In this document: positions 17,197-26,900 of the stretch, piece by piece
Position numbering within the stretch: the stretch's first letter is position 1
Layout of the letters: every line of letters begins with the position of its first letter
Program-made: the position numbers and the translations under genes
NCBI RefSeq assembly: GCF_900608595.1
Contig: NZ_UWYY01000014.1
Span: 124,001 to 188,000, forward strand
Source of the DNA: Promicromonospora panici
GTDB lineage: Bacteria; Actinomycetota; Actinomycetes; Actinomycetales; Cellulomonadaceae
Length of the DNA stretch: 64,000 nucleotides
Direction of reading: 5' to 3'
Notes under the pieces: generated by a model
What the model was told of the DNA's origin: nothing
Database searches by the model: none
The model's input: the letters and a program-made list of their open reading frames with translations, nothing else

Positions 17197-19617
17197 CTGA
17201 CCACGCGACGCGCCCCACGACACGCCGAGCACGCCGAGCAGAGCGGGCAGAGCGGGCAGAGCGGGCAGAGCGGGCAGGACGTCCGGGCCGTCACCCGGCG
17301 GCAGGCCCTGCGGATCGGCGGGATCGCGCTGGGCGCCTCGGCGCTCGTGGTGGGCGGGCTGGTGGCGTGGGACGCGATCCGCGACCGGGCCGAGCCGTTC
17401 GCCGCGGTCCGCGCGCGGTGGCGGGATCAGCTGACCGGCCCCTCGCCGGACGACGCCGACGCGGTCGCCGGACGGCTGCTCGGCGAGATCACCCCGGACG
17501 GCCGGTGGTCCGACCTGGCTCTGACGAGCCGGGAGCGGACGATCGGCCTGCGGATCGACTACGAGCGGCTCCGGTCGATAGCCCGCGCCTACGCCACCCC
17601 GGGCTCCCGCTACGAGCACGACGACAGCGTGCGGGACCTCCTCCTGAGCAACCTCGACCAGCTCCACGAGACGTACCGCGGGAACATCCGGCGGTCCGGG
17701 AACTGGTGGGACCGGGAGGTCGGCATCCCGCTGCAGCTCACCGCCATCTCCATGCTGCTGTACGACGACCTCGACGCCGATCGGCTCGAGCGCTGGATGG
17801 CGGCCGTGCGCGCGCACACCCCGGCGCCGAAGTACACGGCGGCGAACCGCGCCTGGACCGGGCGGGTGGTGGTCGAACGCGCGCTCCTGCTGGACGACGA
17901 GGAGGCCCTCGCCGCAGGGCTGCGGGGCATGACGCCGGCGTTCCGGCCCACCACCTCCGGCGACGGGATCTACGCCGACGGCTCGTTCCTGCAGCACGCC
18001 GTCCACCCCTACTCCGGCGGCTACGGGCTCTCCCTGCTGACGTCGGCCGCGTCCGTGCTCGCGCTCCTGCACGACACGCCGTGGCAGCTCTCGGGTGAAC
18101 CTGTGGACAACCTCCTGAGCTGGGTCGACGACGGCCTGGTCCCGTGGCTGCACGCCGGGGCGGTGCTCGCCCCGGTGCGGGGCCGCAACATCGCGCGCGC
18201 TTCGGTCCGGGACCACGACGCCGGTCAGACCGCGGCGTCCGCCCTGCGCCTGCTGGCCCGCGCCGCGGACGACGACCGCGCGCGGCGCTGGACCGGGCTG
18301 GCGGCCTACGCCTCCGGGGCCGCGGGCGACGGCGTCGAGCCGCTGGCGCCGCCCCAGGGCACCAGGATCTTTCCCGCGATGGACCGGGTGGTGCACCGGC
18401 GGCCGGCGTTCACGATCGCGCTGGCGATGTCGTCCGCGCGGATCGCCGGCTACGAGTCGATCGGCGCGGAGAACCTGCGCGGCTGGTACACCGGCAGCGG
18501 GGCGTACTACCTCTACGACGCGAACGGCTCCCCGTACGACGACCACTTCTGGCCGACGGTCGACGCCGCGCGCATCCCCGGGACCACGGTCGCCGCCGGC
18601 GCCCCGGCCGACTCCGCCGGGGCGGGCTTCCGCGGCGACAAGCGCTGGGTGGGCGGCGTCGCCCTCGGCAGCCGCGCGGCCGTCGGGATGGCGTTCCGGC
18701 ACCCGGCGGACAAGGGGATGCGCGAGGTATCGGGCAAGAAGTCGTGGTTCCTGCTCGACGACGAGATCGTCGCGCTCGGCACGGGCATCGGGTCGGCGTC
18801 GGGCCGAGTCGTGGAGACAGTGGTCGACAACCGGAGGCTCCAGGACCCGGCCGGCCAGCGGCTGGTCGTCGACGGGCGGCCGGTGGTCCCGGCGGGCGGC
18901 GCGCCCGTGGACGGCAGGCCCACGGGCGGCGGCTCCGTCGACGGCGTCGGCGCAGACGGCGGCTCTGCAGGCAGCGAAGCCGCGGTGCTCGCCGACGACG
19001 CCGGGTGGGCCCACCTCTCCGGCCCCACGGAGGACACCGGCATCGGGTACGTGTTCCGCCCGGGCCAGCGCCTGCGCCTGCTCCGCGAGCGCCGCACGGG
19101 CCGCTGGGCGGACATCAACCGGAGTGCGGCGCACCGCGACCCGGCGGTGCGGTCGAACGACTTCGCGACGCTCTGGCTGGAGCACGGGGTGAACCCGGTC
19201 GACGCCCGGTACGGGTACGCGATACTGCCCGGCGCGACGCCGGCTGAGGTGGCCGCCTATGCCGCAGCCCCGCGTACGGAGGTGCTCGCGAACGGGCCGG
19301 ACGTCCAGGCCGTGCGCCGCGACGGAACACTGGCGATGAACGTCTGGACGGCGACGGCGCCCGAGACGGCGGGGGTGTCGTGCGACCGGCCCGCGTCGAT
19401 CCTGCTGGTCCGGGACGGTACGCGGCTGACCGTCGCGGTCGCCGACCCGACGCAGCGGCTGGAGCACGGCCTCCGGATCACGGTCGCGCAGCCGGCGAAG
19501 CGCCTGGTCGAGGGCGACGGGCGAGTCACGGTCGACCGCTTGGGGCCGGGCATCTCGCTCACGGTGGACGCCAACGGGGCCCGGGGCGAGACGATCACGG
19601 CAACCTTCGAGGTGTGA
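17197..19617 (+). CDS. Tat-exported polysaccharide lyase family 8 (hyaluronate/xanthan/chondroitin lyase type)
   Basis: This 806-residue secreted lyase acts by beta-elimination on uronic-acid polysaccharides. After a short (QSG)n stretch comes a Tat signal, TRRQALRIGG, with a hydrophobic core. The alpha domain has the NWWDREVG aromatic patch. The catalytic triad sits at N217 (TAANRAW), H267 and Y276 (DGSFLQHAVHPYSGGYG). These spacings (50 and 9) match N349/H399/Y408 of pneumococcal hyaluronate lyase. The beta domain shows YDDHFWPTVDAARIPGTT and KSWFLLDDEIVALGTGI. The only start with a ribosome site is CTG 17197 (AAGGAG, 8 nt spacing). No ATG, GTG or TTG fits before the signal peptide. The true substrate is unknown; an endogenous surface polymer is possible. 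Confidence 0.85.
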   Translation: MTTRRAPRHAEHAEQSGQSGQSGQSGQDVRAVTRRQALRIGGIALGASALVVGGLVAWDAIRDRAEPFAAVRARWRDQLTGPSPDDADAVAGRLLGEITPDGRWSDLALTSRERTIGLRIDYERLRSIARAYATPGSRYEHDDSVRDLLLSNLDQLHETYRGNIRRSGNWWDREVGIPLQLTAISMLLYDDLDADRLERWMAAVRAHTPAPKYTAANRAWTGRVVVERALLLDDEEALAAGLRGMTPAFRPTTSGDGIYADGSFLQHAVHPYSGGYGLSLLTSAASVLALLHDTPWQLSGEPVDNLLSWVDDGLVPWLHAGAVLAPVRGRNIARASVRDHDAGQTAASALRLLARAADDDRARRWTGLAAYASGAAGDGVEPLAPPQGTRIFPAMDRVVHRRPAFTIALAMSSARIAGYESIGAENLRGWYTGSGAYYLYDANGSPYDDHFWPTVDAARIPGTTVAAGAPADSAGAGFRGDKRWVGGVALGSRAAVGMAFRHPADKGMREVSGKKSWFLLDDEIVALGTGIGSASGRVVETVVDNRRLQDPAGQRLVVDGRPVVPAGGAPVDGRPTGGGSVDGVGADGGSAGSEAAVLADDAGWAHLSGPTEDTGIGYVFRPGQRLRLLRERRTGRWADINRSAAHRDPAVRSNDFATLWLEHGVNPVDARYGYAILPGATPAEVAAYAAAPRTEVLANGPDVQAVRRDGTLAMNVWTATAPETAGVSCDRPASILLVRDGTRLTVAVADPTQRLEHGLRITVAQPAKRLVEGDGRVTVDRLGPGISLTVDANGARGETITATFEV

Positions 19618-19635
19618 CGGCTGCGGAGCCACAAA

Positions 19636-19709
19636 GGTCCGCTTCGACAACACGATCTGGCATGGATCTCGCGTCAGAACCATGCCAGATCGTGTTCTCG
19701 AAGCGGACC
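19636..19709. terminator. Long hairpin (30-bp arms) between convergent genes
   Basis: Arms 19636-19665 and 19680-19709 pair over 30 bp with one mismatch and a 14-nt loop. It lies between the stops of the lyase (19617) and the minus-strand acyltransferase (19720), so it is a likely bidirectional terminator. Confidence 0.78.
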
Positions 19710-19719
19710 CTTTCTGCGA

Positions 19720-21813
19720 CTACCTGGCGAGCGCCGCCCGGATCCGCTCGACGGCATACGACCCGAGCGTCCTGGCCCAGGTAGCCGTGATGTGGCCGCC
19801 GGTGTCGCGGTACACCACCACGTTGCCGATCACCGACGGGCACCGGCCGCCGGCGCAGTACCGGTCGGTCAGGTCGACCACGTGGGCGCCCGGCACGTCG
19901 CGCGCCGCGGCGACCAGCGGGTCCGGCTCGGCGAGCGCGCGGGCGGCTGGCGTCCCGCAGCCGTCGTCGACCGAGAAGGTCACCGCGGCCACGCACCGCA
20001 CCGACTCCGCGTCGGCGTCCGGGTTGTCCGCCAGGACCACCACCTTCGTCACGCTGTCGGCGACCGGCCGCATGGCATCGACGTAGTCGTCGTGGGCCAG
20101 CGCGTGCCGCGCGCGATCGCCGGGGGCGCGCGAGGCCGTCGTGAGGACGACGTCGTACCCGCCCGACTCCAGCGACTCCTGGATCTCCGGCAGCCCTCGG
20201 CACGTCCCGTCGCGCTCCGCGAGGTGCCACCGGCACCCGTTGCCGACGTAGGTGTCGAGCCGCCAGCCGGCGGCGTCGAGCTGCGGCTCCAGCATGGGCA
20301 CGAGCTGTGCGGCGTGGCTGTCGCCGACCAGGGCGACCCGAGTCGCCGTCGGCCGGTCGCTGCCGAACGTGCAGGTCTTCGCGGGCTCGCCCTGGTAGGC
20401 GTAGCAGTCGTAGGCGCCGCCGTCGTCGTAGGACGCGCTCGCCGGGTCGGGGGCCGCGGCGGGCCCGGCGTTCAGCGCGCAGTCGTGGCGCGGGTCGAGC
20501 GCGGCGGCGCCCACGCAGTCGGCCGGGTCGGCGGCGGTGCCGCCGGCCAGGACGGCGTCGGGCGCCGCGAGCCGGGGCGGGGCCGCGACCCGGGCCGCCG
20601 CATGACCAGCCACCCCGAGCAGCACGACGACGGCGCACGCGGCCGCGAACCGGTACCACCCCGCCGGCGGCCCGAGCCCGGTCCGCACGCCCCGCCGGAA
20701 CCACACCGCATGCCGCGCGGGCGCCTCCAGCCAGCGGTACGACGCCGCGGACAGCACGAACGTGAGAGCGAGGCCGAGCACGACGTAGATCGCCGACCCC
20801 TGCGGCACGAAGGCCAGGAGCAGCACGGCCACCGGGAAGTGCCAGAGGTACAGGCTGTACGAGATCTCGCCGACGTACTGGCCGGCGCGGTGGGTGAGCG
20901 GCCACAGGGCGACCGGGCCGCCCACGCCCGCCGCGATGACGACCGCGGCGGACAGCACCGGAAGGAGCGCCCACGGCACAGGGAAGCCCGCCCCCTCGGG
21001 GGTCACCGCTATCGCGACGGCGATGCCGGCCAGCCCCAGCCAGGCGAGCACCGAACGCACGGGTTCCGAGGTGATGCGCAGGTGGTTCGACAGGACGGCG
21101 ACGAGCGCCCCGACGCCCAGCTCCCAGGCCCGCGACGAGGTCGTGAAGTACGCCCAGGTGGGCTGCGCCGTCGTCTCGAGAAGACCCCAGGCCAGGGACG
21201 TCACGGTGAGGACGGCGACCGCCACCCCGGCAACGAGGCGAGCGTGCGAACGCCGCCAGCCGAGGTGCCGCATGCCGACGATCAGCAGGCCGAGCAGCAA
21301 CCACGGCCAGACCAGGTAGAACTGCTCCTCGACCGCGAGCGACCAGTAGTGCTGGAGCGGGGACGGCGGCTGCGACTCCTGGAAGTAGTCGACGCCCTGG
21401 CGCGCGAAGTGCCAGTTGCCGACGAAGAGGAACGAGAGAACGGCGTCGCCCACCACGCTCCGGAACCGCTCGGCGCCGAGCAGGGCGAAGGACGCGCCGA
21501 CCGTCACCAGCAGGACGAACGCCGCCGCGGGCAGGATCCGCTTGGCGCGGCGCGCGTAGAAGGTGGAGAACGAGATGGTCCCGGTCCGCTCGTACTTCCG
21601 CAGCAGGAGCCCGGTGATGAGGAAGCCGGAGATCACGAAGAACACGTCCACGCCCACGAACCCGCCCCGCGGCCAGCCGAGCAGATGGTCCGCGATGACC
21701 GCGAGGACCGCCACCGCCCGGAGCCCCTGGACGTCCGGGCGGAAGCCGGCGGGCCGCCGTCCGAACCTGCCTGCCGGTGCCGGTGGAGCCGACCGGACTG
21801 CGCTCACTGCCAT
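19720..21813 (-). CDS. OafA-like acyltransferase 3 with C-terminal SGNH domain (2)
   Basis: This 697-residue membrane O-acyltransferase has the same two-domain build as the 13.4-15.5 kb gene. The acyltransferase-3 part (about 25-370) shows FRPDVQGLRAVAVLAV, GGFVGVDVFFVISGFLI, SLAVEEQFYLVWPW and ISYSLYLWHFP. The SGNH part has ALVGDSHAAQL (nucleophile Ser) and YRDTGGHITATWA, the Asp-x3-His block, close to the C-terminus. ATG 21813 is preceded by a GGGGGG-rich ribosome site. A longer in-frame extension upstream has no support and would run across the divergent sulfotransferase start. It likely acylates the surface glycan made in this region. Confidence 0.87.
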   Translation of the reverse strand: MAVSAVRSAPPAPAGRFGRRPAGFRPDVQGLRAVAVLAVIADHLLGWPRGGFVGVDVFFVISGFLITGLLLRKYERTGTISFSTFYARRAKRILPAAAFVLLVTVGASFALLGAERFRSVVGDAVLSFLFVGNWHFARQGVDYFQESQPPSPLQHYWSLAVEEQFYLVWPWLLLGLLIVGMRHLGWRRSHARLVAGVAVAVLTVTSLAWGLLETTAQPTWAYFTTSSRAWELGVGALVAVLSNHLRITSEPVRSVLAWLGLAGIAVAIAVTPEGAGFPVPWALLPVLSAAVVIAAGVGGPVALWPLTHRAGQYVGEISYSLYLWHFPVAVLLLAFVPQGSAIYVVLGLALTFVLSAASYRWLEAPARHAVWFRRGVRTGLGPPAGWYRFAAACAVVVLLGVAGHAAARVAAPPRLAAPDAVLAGGTAADPADCVGAAALDPRHDCALNAGPAAAPDPASASYDDGGAYDCYAYQGEPAKTCTFGSDRPTATRVALVGDSHAAQLVPMLEPQLDAAGWRLDTYVGNGCRWHLAERDGTCRGLPEIQESLESGGYDVVLTTASRAPGDRARHALAHDDYVDAMRPVADSVTKVVVLADNPDADAESVRCVAAVTFSVDDGCGTPAARALAEPDPLVAAARDVPGAHVVDLTDRYCAGGRCPSVIGNVVVYRDTGGHITATWARTLGSYAVERIRAALAR

Positions 21814-21994
21814 GCGTATTCCCCCCGTGACGTCGCGTGTGGCGGTGCGCCACCATCCTGGGGTGGCGGACTTCGGCCCGCAGTTCAGAAAAGGTCGGGC
21901 GATCGGACGATTCGGGTCGCACGCGGAACATTCATCGCATATTTTTGCGGGGCGCCAGCGATCACATTTCCAGCCGACCAGCTGAGGTTTCCCG

Positions 21995-22951
21995 ATGTCC
22001 GGAACGAGCACGAGCAGCACGCCCTGGAACGACCGTCGCATCGCCTTTGTCGGCGGCCTTCATCGCAGCGGAACCACCCTGATCGCCCGAATTATTGGTT
22101 CGAGCCCGAATGCTTGCGGATTGACCGGAACGGGCGCCGTCATGGACGAGGGTCAGCACATTCAGGACACTTATGTGGGCGGTCTAGGCAATACGTCCGA
22201 ATGGTCGTTTCACCCACAGGCGCACCTCACCGAGGAGGACGCGAGGCGCTTGCCCGACGCCGGTACGCGGCTCTGGGCGAGCTGGTCGCCCTACTGGGAC
22301 CTCGACCGCACGGTGCTCGTCGAGAAGTCGCCGCCCAACCTGACGAAGATGCGCTTCTTCCAGGAGATCTTCCCGAGGTCCCGCTTCATCGTCGTCACGA
22401 GGCATCCCGTGGTACAGGCGCTGGCCGTGCGCAAGTGGGCGACGCGCACCCGCGGGCGGTTCACGTACGGGTTCCCACGGCTGGTCGAGCACTGGGTGCA
22501 CGCGCACGACGTGTTCGCCGAGGACGCCCTGCACATCGAGAACCTGCTGGTGCTGCGGTACGAGCACCTGATGCGCGACCCCGCGAACGAGCTCGGCCGC
22601 GTCGCGCGGTTCCTCGACATCGAGCTCGGCGACGACGCGGTGGACGCCGTCGACGCCGGGCGGAGCAACCGGTACGCCGAGCTGTGGCGGACCGGCGGCC
22701 GGGGTGAGCTGGCCGGCCGGGTCCGGCGCCACGTCGCGCACCTCGGGTCACGCCGGGGCACGCCCCGGGCCGACCTGCTGCGCGACGTGACCGACGCCGC
22801 GCTGCTCCCCCGCTACCGGAACGTCGTCAGCGAGCACCTCGGAGACCGGATCCGCGCCCACGGCTACGACCTGGACGCACTGGACGAGGCAGCCCCGTGG
22901 GCCCCAATGGTGCACGGCGCTCCGGCGCCCCTGGCGGCGGACGTCCGATGA
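21995..22951 (+). CDS. Sulfotransferase (PAPS-dependent, Sulfotransfer_3-like) 1
   Basis: This 318-residue cytoplasmic protein has the PAPS-binding 5'-phosphosulfate loop FVGGLHRSGTTL near the N-terminus. The 3'-phosphate block is SRFIVVTRHPVVQALAVRKW in the middle. LVEKSPPNLTKM is typical of the group, and YEHLMRDPANELGRVARFL is the usual C-terminal helix pattern. The reaction is transfer of sulfate from PAPS to a hydroxyl, presumably on a sugar or lipid-linked glycan. The downstream gene starts inside its stop codon (ATGA), so the two are coupled. The upstream intergenic stretch is lower in GC than its surroundings. No PAPS synthesis genes are in the window. Confidence 0.82.
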   Translation: MSGTSTSSTPWNDRRIAFVGGLHRSGTTLIARIIGSSPNACGLTGTGAVMDEGQHIQDTYVGGLGNTSEWSFHPQAHLTEEDARRLPDAGTRLWASWSPYWDLDRTVLVEKSPPNLTKMRFFQEIFPRSRFIVVTRHPVVQALAVRKWATRTRGRFTYGFPRLVEHWVHAHDVFAEDALHIENLLVLRYEHLMRDPANELGRVARFLDIELGDDAVDAVDAGRSNRYAELWRTGGRGELAGRVRRHVAHLGSRRGTPRADLLRDVTDAALLPRYRNVVSEHLGDRIRAHGYDLDALDEAAPWAPMVHGAPAPLAADVR

Positions 22952-23907
22952 GAGCCCCGACCCGCATCGTCTACGTCACGGGCTCCGGCCGCAGCGGCAC
23001 GAGCACGCTCGCCGGAGTGCTGCGCGAGTTCGGCCTGCAGGTGCCGGGGCCTGAGGTCGACGCCGACGCGTCCAACCCGCGTGGCTTCTCCGAGCCGCAG
23101 TGGGTGGTGGACTTCCACAACTTCATGCTGAAGGCGGCGGGCGTGCAGACGTCGGACCCGCGCCCCATCGCCTGGCACCTCGTCGACCGGGCGGGCGCCG
23201 AGGGGAACGCGCTCGGCCAGATCCGGGCGTGGCTCGACGACCAGATCGCGCGGTACGGCGACCTCGTCATCAAGGACCCGCGGCTGCTCTGGTTCCTCGA
23301 GCTCTGGCAGGAGGCCGCGACGGGCACCGGGGCCAAGGCGTCGTGCATCACGATGCTGCGCCCGCCGGCCGAGGTCGTCGGGTCCAAGGCCGCCTACTAC
23401 AAGGGCCGCGGAGTGGTGGACCGCGTGGCGGGGTGGATCAACCTGATGCTCGGCACCGAGCTCGCCACGCGGGCGACGCCGCGGGCGTTCGTCCGTTACG
23501 GCGACCTGATCCATGACTGGGACGAGCCGGTGTTCGGGGCTGCCGCCGCGCTCGACCTGCCCATGGTCGACCCCCGCAACACGGACGCGGTCCACCGGGT
23601 GGATGCGTTCATCGACCCCGCGCTGCGCCGCGTCGGTGCCACGTGGAACGACGTGCCCGTCCCGGCGCCGCTGCGCGCGCTGGCCGACGACACGTGGGCC
23701 GCGCTCGACGCCCTCCCCGGGCACGACGACGCCGGGACCCGCGCCGAGTTCGATCGGCTCCGCGCGCTCTACCCGTACGTGCACCGCAAGGTCGCGTCGT
23801 CGCCGGCCCGGCGGATCGCCCGCATGGTGCCGACAGAGGTGGTGCCGCCCGCGGTCCGCCAGAGCGTCGCGGGCATGCTCTGGCGCTCCCCGGACGCCGC
23901 AAACTGA
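22948..23907 (+). CDS. Sulfotransferase-like protein 2
   Basis: This 319-residue protein has a P-loop-like PAPS-binding motif YVTGSGRSGTSTLAGVL at the N-terminus. LVIKDPRLLWFLELW follows, as in sulfotransferases acting on glycans. The expected arginine/serine 3'-phosphate region reads CITMLRPPAEVVGSKAAYY. The C-terminal third (about 240-319) is not recognisable. ATG 22948 overlaps the stop of sulfotransferase 1 by 4 nt, and I prefer it over an upstream in-frame ATG inside that gene. The pair may sulfate two positions of one acceptor, or one may be a scaffold. It is distinct enough from its neighbour not to be a recent duplicate. Confidence 0.75.
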   Translation: MRAPTRIVYVTGSGRSGTSTLAGVLREFGLQVPGPEVDADASNPRGFSEPQWVVDFHNFMLKAAGVQTSDPRPIAWHLVDRAGAEGNALGQIRAWLDDQIARYGDLVIKDPRLLWFLELWQEAATGTGAKASCITMLRPPAEVVGSKAAYYKGRGVVDRVAGWINLMLGTELATRATPRAFVRYGDLIHDWDEPVFGAAAALDLPMVDPRNTDAVHRVDAFIDPALRRVGATWNDVPVPAPLRALADDTWAALDALPGHDDAGTRAEFDRLRALYPYVHRKVASSPARRIARMVPTEVVPPAVRQSVAGMLWRSPDAAN

Positions 23908-23928
23908 CCCCGCACGGCGGCGAGGTAG

Positions 23929-26900
23929 TCACGCGGCCGGTACCTCACCCAGCCGGGCCCGCACCTCCTCGGCCTCGGGCATGCCGAGCTCGGTGTAGAT
24001 CGTGCAGGCCTGCTCGTAGTGCGTCCGCGCCAGGTCCGGGTCGCCCAGGGCGCGGTGCGCGTGGCCGACGCCGGCATGGGCACGTGCCTGCTGATCGCGG
24101 GAACCCACCTGGACGGCGATACCGAGCGCCTCGGTGTGCGACCGCAGCGCCTCGGCCGCGTCGCCCGCGAGCCGGGCCGCCTCGCCCAGCCCGTTGAACG
24201 ACCAGGCCTGGCCGCTGACGTCGGCGGTCTCGCGGCACACGACGAGCGCCTGCCCGAAGTACGACGCGGCGTCGTCCGGCTCCTCCAGGTAGAGGTGGAG
24301 CATGCCGAGCGAGTCCAGCACGTACGCCCGCATGGTCACGATGCCCAGGGCCTCGGCAGTCGCCAAGGACCGCCGCAGCCGCCCTGCCGCGGTCGTGTAG
24401 TCGCCCCGCTCCAGCTCGGTGTTGGCGAGGTTGTTGAGCGCGATGGCCGCGCAGTACCGCGCACCGATCTCCTGGAAGATCGCGAGCGCCTCCTGGCACG
24501 CCTCGTAGGCCGCGGTGATGTTCCCCAGCCCGGCCTCGACGCCGGCGACGTTGTTGCGCACCGACGCCTCCACGAAACGGTCGCCGGACCGCCGTGCCAC
24601 GGCCAGCGCCCGGTAGTGGCCCTCCCGGGCGGCCTTGTGGTTACCGCGCCGATGGTCGATCGAGGCCAGGTTGGTCAGCGTGTACGCCTCGCCCACCAGG
24701 TCCCCGGCCTGCCGGAACAGCACGAGCGCCCGGTGGAAGTGTTCGAGGGCGGTCTCGTACCGGCTGGAGCGTGAGTGCCCGACACCGAGCTGGCGCAGGA
24801 CCTGAGCCTGACCGGTTAGGTCACCTGCTTTCTCGGCGGCGCGCAGGGCGTGCGCGTTGACGACGAAGAGGTCGACCGGATGCGCGCTGTTCACGTAGCG
24901 GTGCAGGATCACGGCGAGATCGACGACGTACCGGTTGTCGCGGCGGTCCGCGGCATGTTCGGCGACCGCGGCGAGGCAGCTCCGCTCGGCCTGGAGCCAG
25001 TCGCGCGCCGACGTCGGCTCCGACAGGTCGGGAAGCGGGGCGTCCGGCGCCTTGTCGGGCTGGTACTGCACCTCTGCCGGGTACAGGGTGCTCACCGCGG
25101 TGTAGGCGGCACCCTGGTAGTAGTCCAGGAGCCGTCGCTCCGCTGTCTGCCGGTCCTCCTCGGACTCCTCGGCGGACGCCAGGTGGGTGGCGTAGGCGCG
25201 CAGGAGGTCGTGCATGCCGTAGCGGCCGGGTCCGGTCCGGTGCAGCAGATGGGCGCGGACGAGCGTCTCCAGGACCCGGCGGGCCGCGGTCGGCGCCAGG
25301 CCGGTCAGGGCCGCGGCCACGTACTGGTCCAGATCCGGCCCGGGGTGCAGGCCCAGCCGCCGGAAGGTGCGGGCCGCTTGCTCCGGCAGGTGCTGGACCG
25401 ACCACGAGAAGACGGCGTGGACCGCCGCGTAGGGGTCGTCGCCGGGGTCCAGGAGCTCGAGCCGCTCCTGCCGGTCGGCCAGCTCCGCCACGACGTCGGC
25501 CAGGGGTCGGTCCGGCTGGGACGTCGCCAGCACGGCGGCGACCCGCAGCGCCAGCGGAAGCCGGGCGCACTGCTCGGCGAGCGTCGCGGCGGCGCCCGGT
25601 TCGGCAACCACCCGCTCGCCGATCAGCCGGTGCAGCAGGTCGACCGCCTCGGCGTCCGGCAGCAGGTCGAGACCCACCTGATGGGCACCGTGGACGGCGA
25701 CCAGCCCGGCCAGGCTGTCCCGGCTGGTCACCACGACCGCCGAGCCACCGCTCCCGGGCAGCAGCGGCCGCACCTGGGCGACGCTGCCGGCGTTGTCCAG
25801 CACGATCAGCATCCTGCGTTCGGCCAGCTCGCTGCGGTATCTGGCGGCTCGTTCGTCGTCGTCCAGGGGGACATCGTGCTCCGGGACGCCGAGCGCGGTC
25901 AGGAACCGGGCGAGTGCGTCGGCGGGCCGCACGGGCTGCTCCGGGTCGTAGCCGCGCAGGTTCACGTAGAGCTGCCCGTCGGGGAACCGGTCGGCGACCC
26001 GGTGCGCCCAGTGCACGGCGAGCGCCGTCTTGCCGACCCCGGCGGTCCCGCCGATCGCGGTGATCACCACGGCGCGCGCCGACCCGTCCTCGGCCGGGGC
26101 GGACAACAGCTCGTCCAGGCGCCGCAGGTCGGCGTCGCGCCCGGTGAACCCGGACACGTCGAGCGGCAGCTGGGCGGGACGAGGCGCCCGGCTGACGCCG
26201 GCGGTGTCGGTCGGGTCGGCAGAGTGAGCGGTGTCGGCGGCCCGGCCGCCCGCATCCGGATCCGGTGCCTCGAGCCGCCGTACGGCCAGCTCCGGATCAT
26301 GCCGCAAGATCCGCTGGTGCAGCTCGCACAGCGCCGCCCCGGGGTCGCTGCCGAGCTCGTCGGCCAGCCGCTCCTGGACCAGCCGGAAGTGCGCCAGGGC
26401 ATCGGCCTGCCTGTCGCACCGGTACAGCGCGAGCATCAGCTGCCCGGCCAGACGCTCGTCGAGCGGGTATGTCTCCGCTGCGGCGGCCACCTCGGGCAGG
26501 AGCTGCGCGTGCTCGCCACGCCGCAGCAGCAGGTCGTAGTGATCCAGGCAGGCGGCCAGCCGCTCGGCCGTGAGCGTCAGGGCGAGGGACCGCAGCCAGT
26601 CGCTGTCCAGGTCTGCGAACGGTACGCCCTGCCAGAGTGCCATGGCGTCCTGCCACAGGGCGTCGGCGCGGCCGTCGTCGGCGCACCTGGCCTGCGCGAC
26701 CAGCGCGCGGAACTGGTGCAGGTCCACCGCGGCCCGTTCGACGTCGAGCACGTAGCCGCCCGACCGGCGTGTCGGCGCCGGGCAAGCTTCGGCGTCGAGC
26801 ACGGACCGCAGCCGCGAGATGTAGCTGTGCAGCGTCTGCCGCGCGCTGCGCGGCGGCGTCGTGCCCCAGACCCGCTCGACCAGCTGGTCGAGCGAGACCG

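Noticed and set aside
17237-17280. Frameshift or assembly error in the gagcgggca tandem repeat at the lyase start
   Set aside because: The repeat is 9 bp long, so copy number changes keep the frame, and the Tat motif follows in frame with the ribosome site.
16702-19683. Long minus-strand open frame of nearly 1000 codons opposite the lyase
   Set aside because: It is the shadow of high-GC third-position bias. The composition is Arg/Ala/Gly/Pro/Val-rich without domains, while the plus strand shows a complete PL8 enzyme with the catalytic triad.
19792-22707. Long plus-strand frame of about 970 codons across the acyltransferase
   Set aside because: Low-complexity, His/Arg/Gly-rich translation antisense to a clear OafA-like gene and out of frame with the sulfotransferase.
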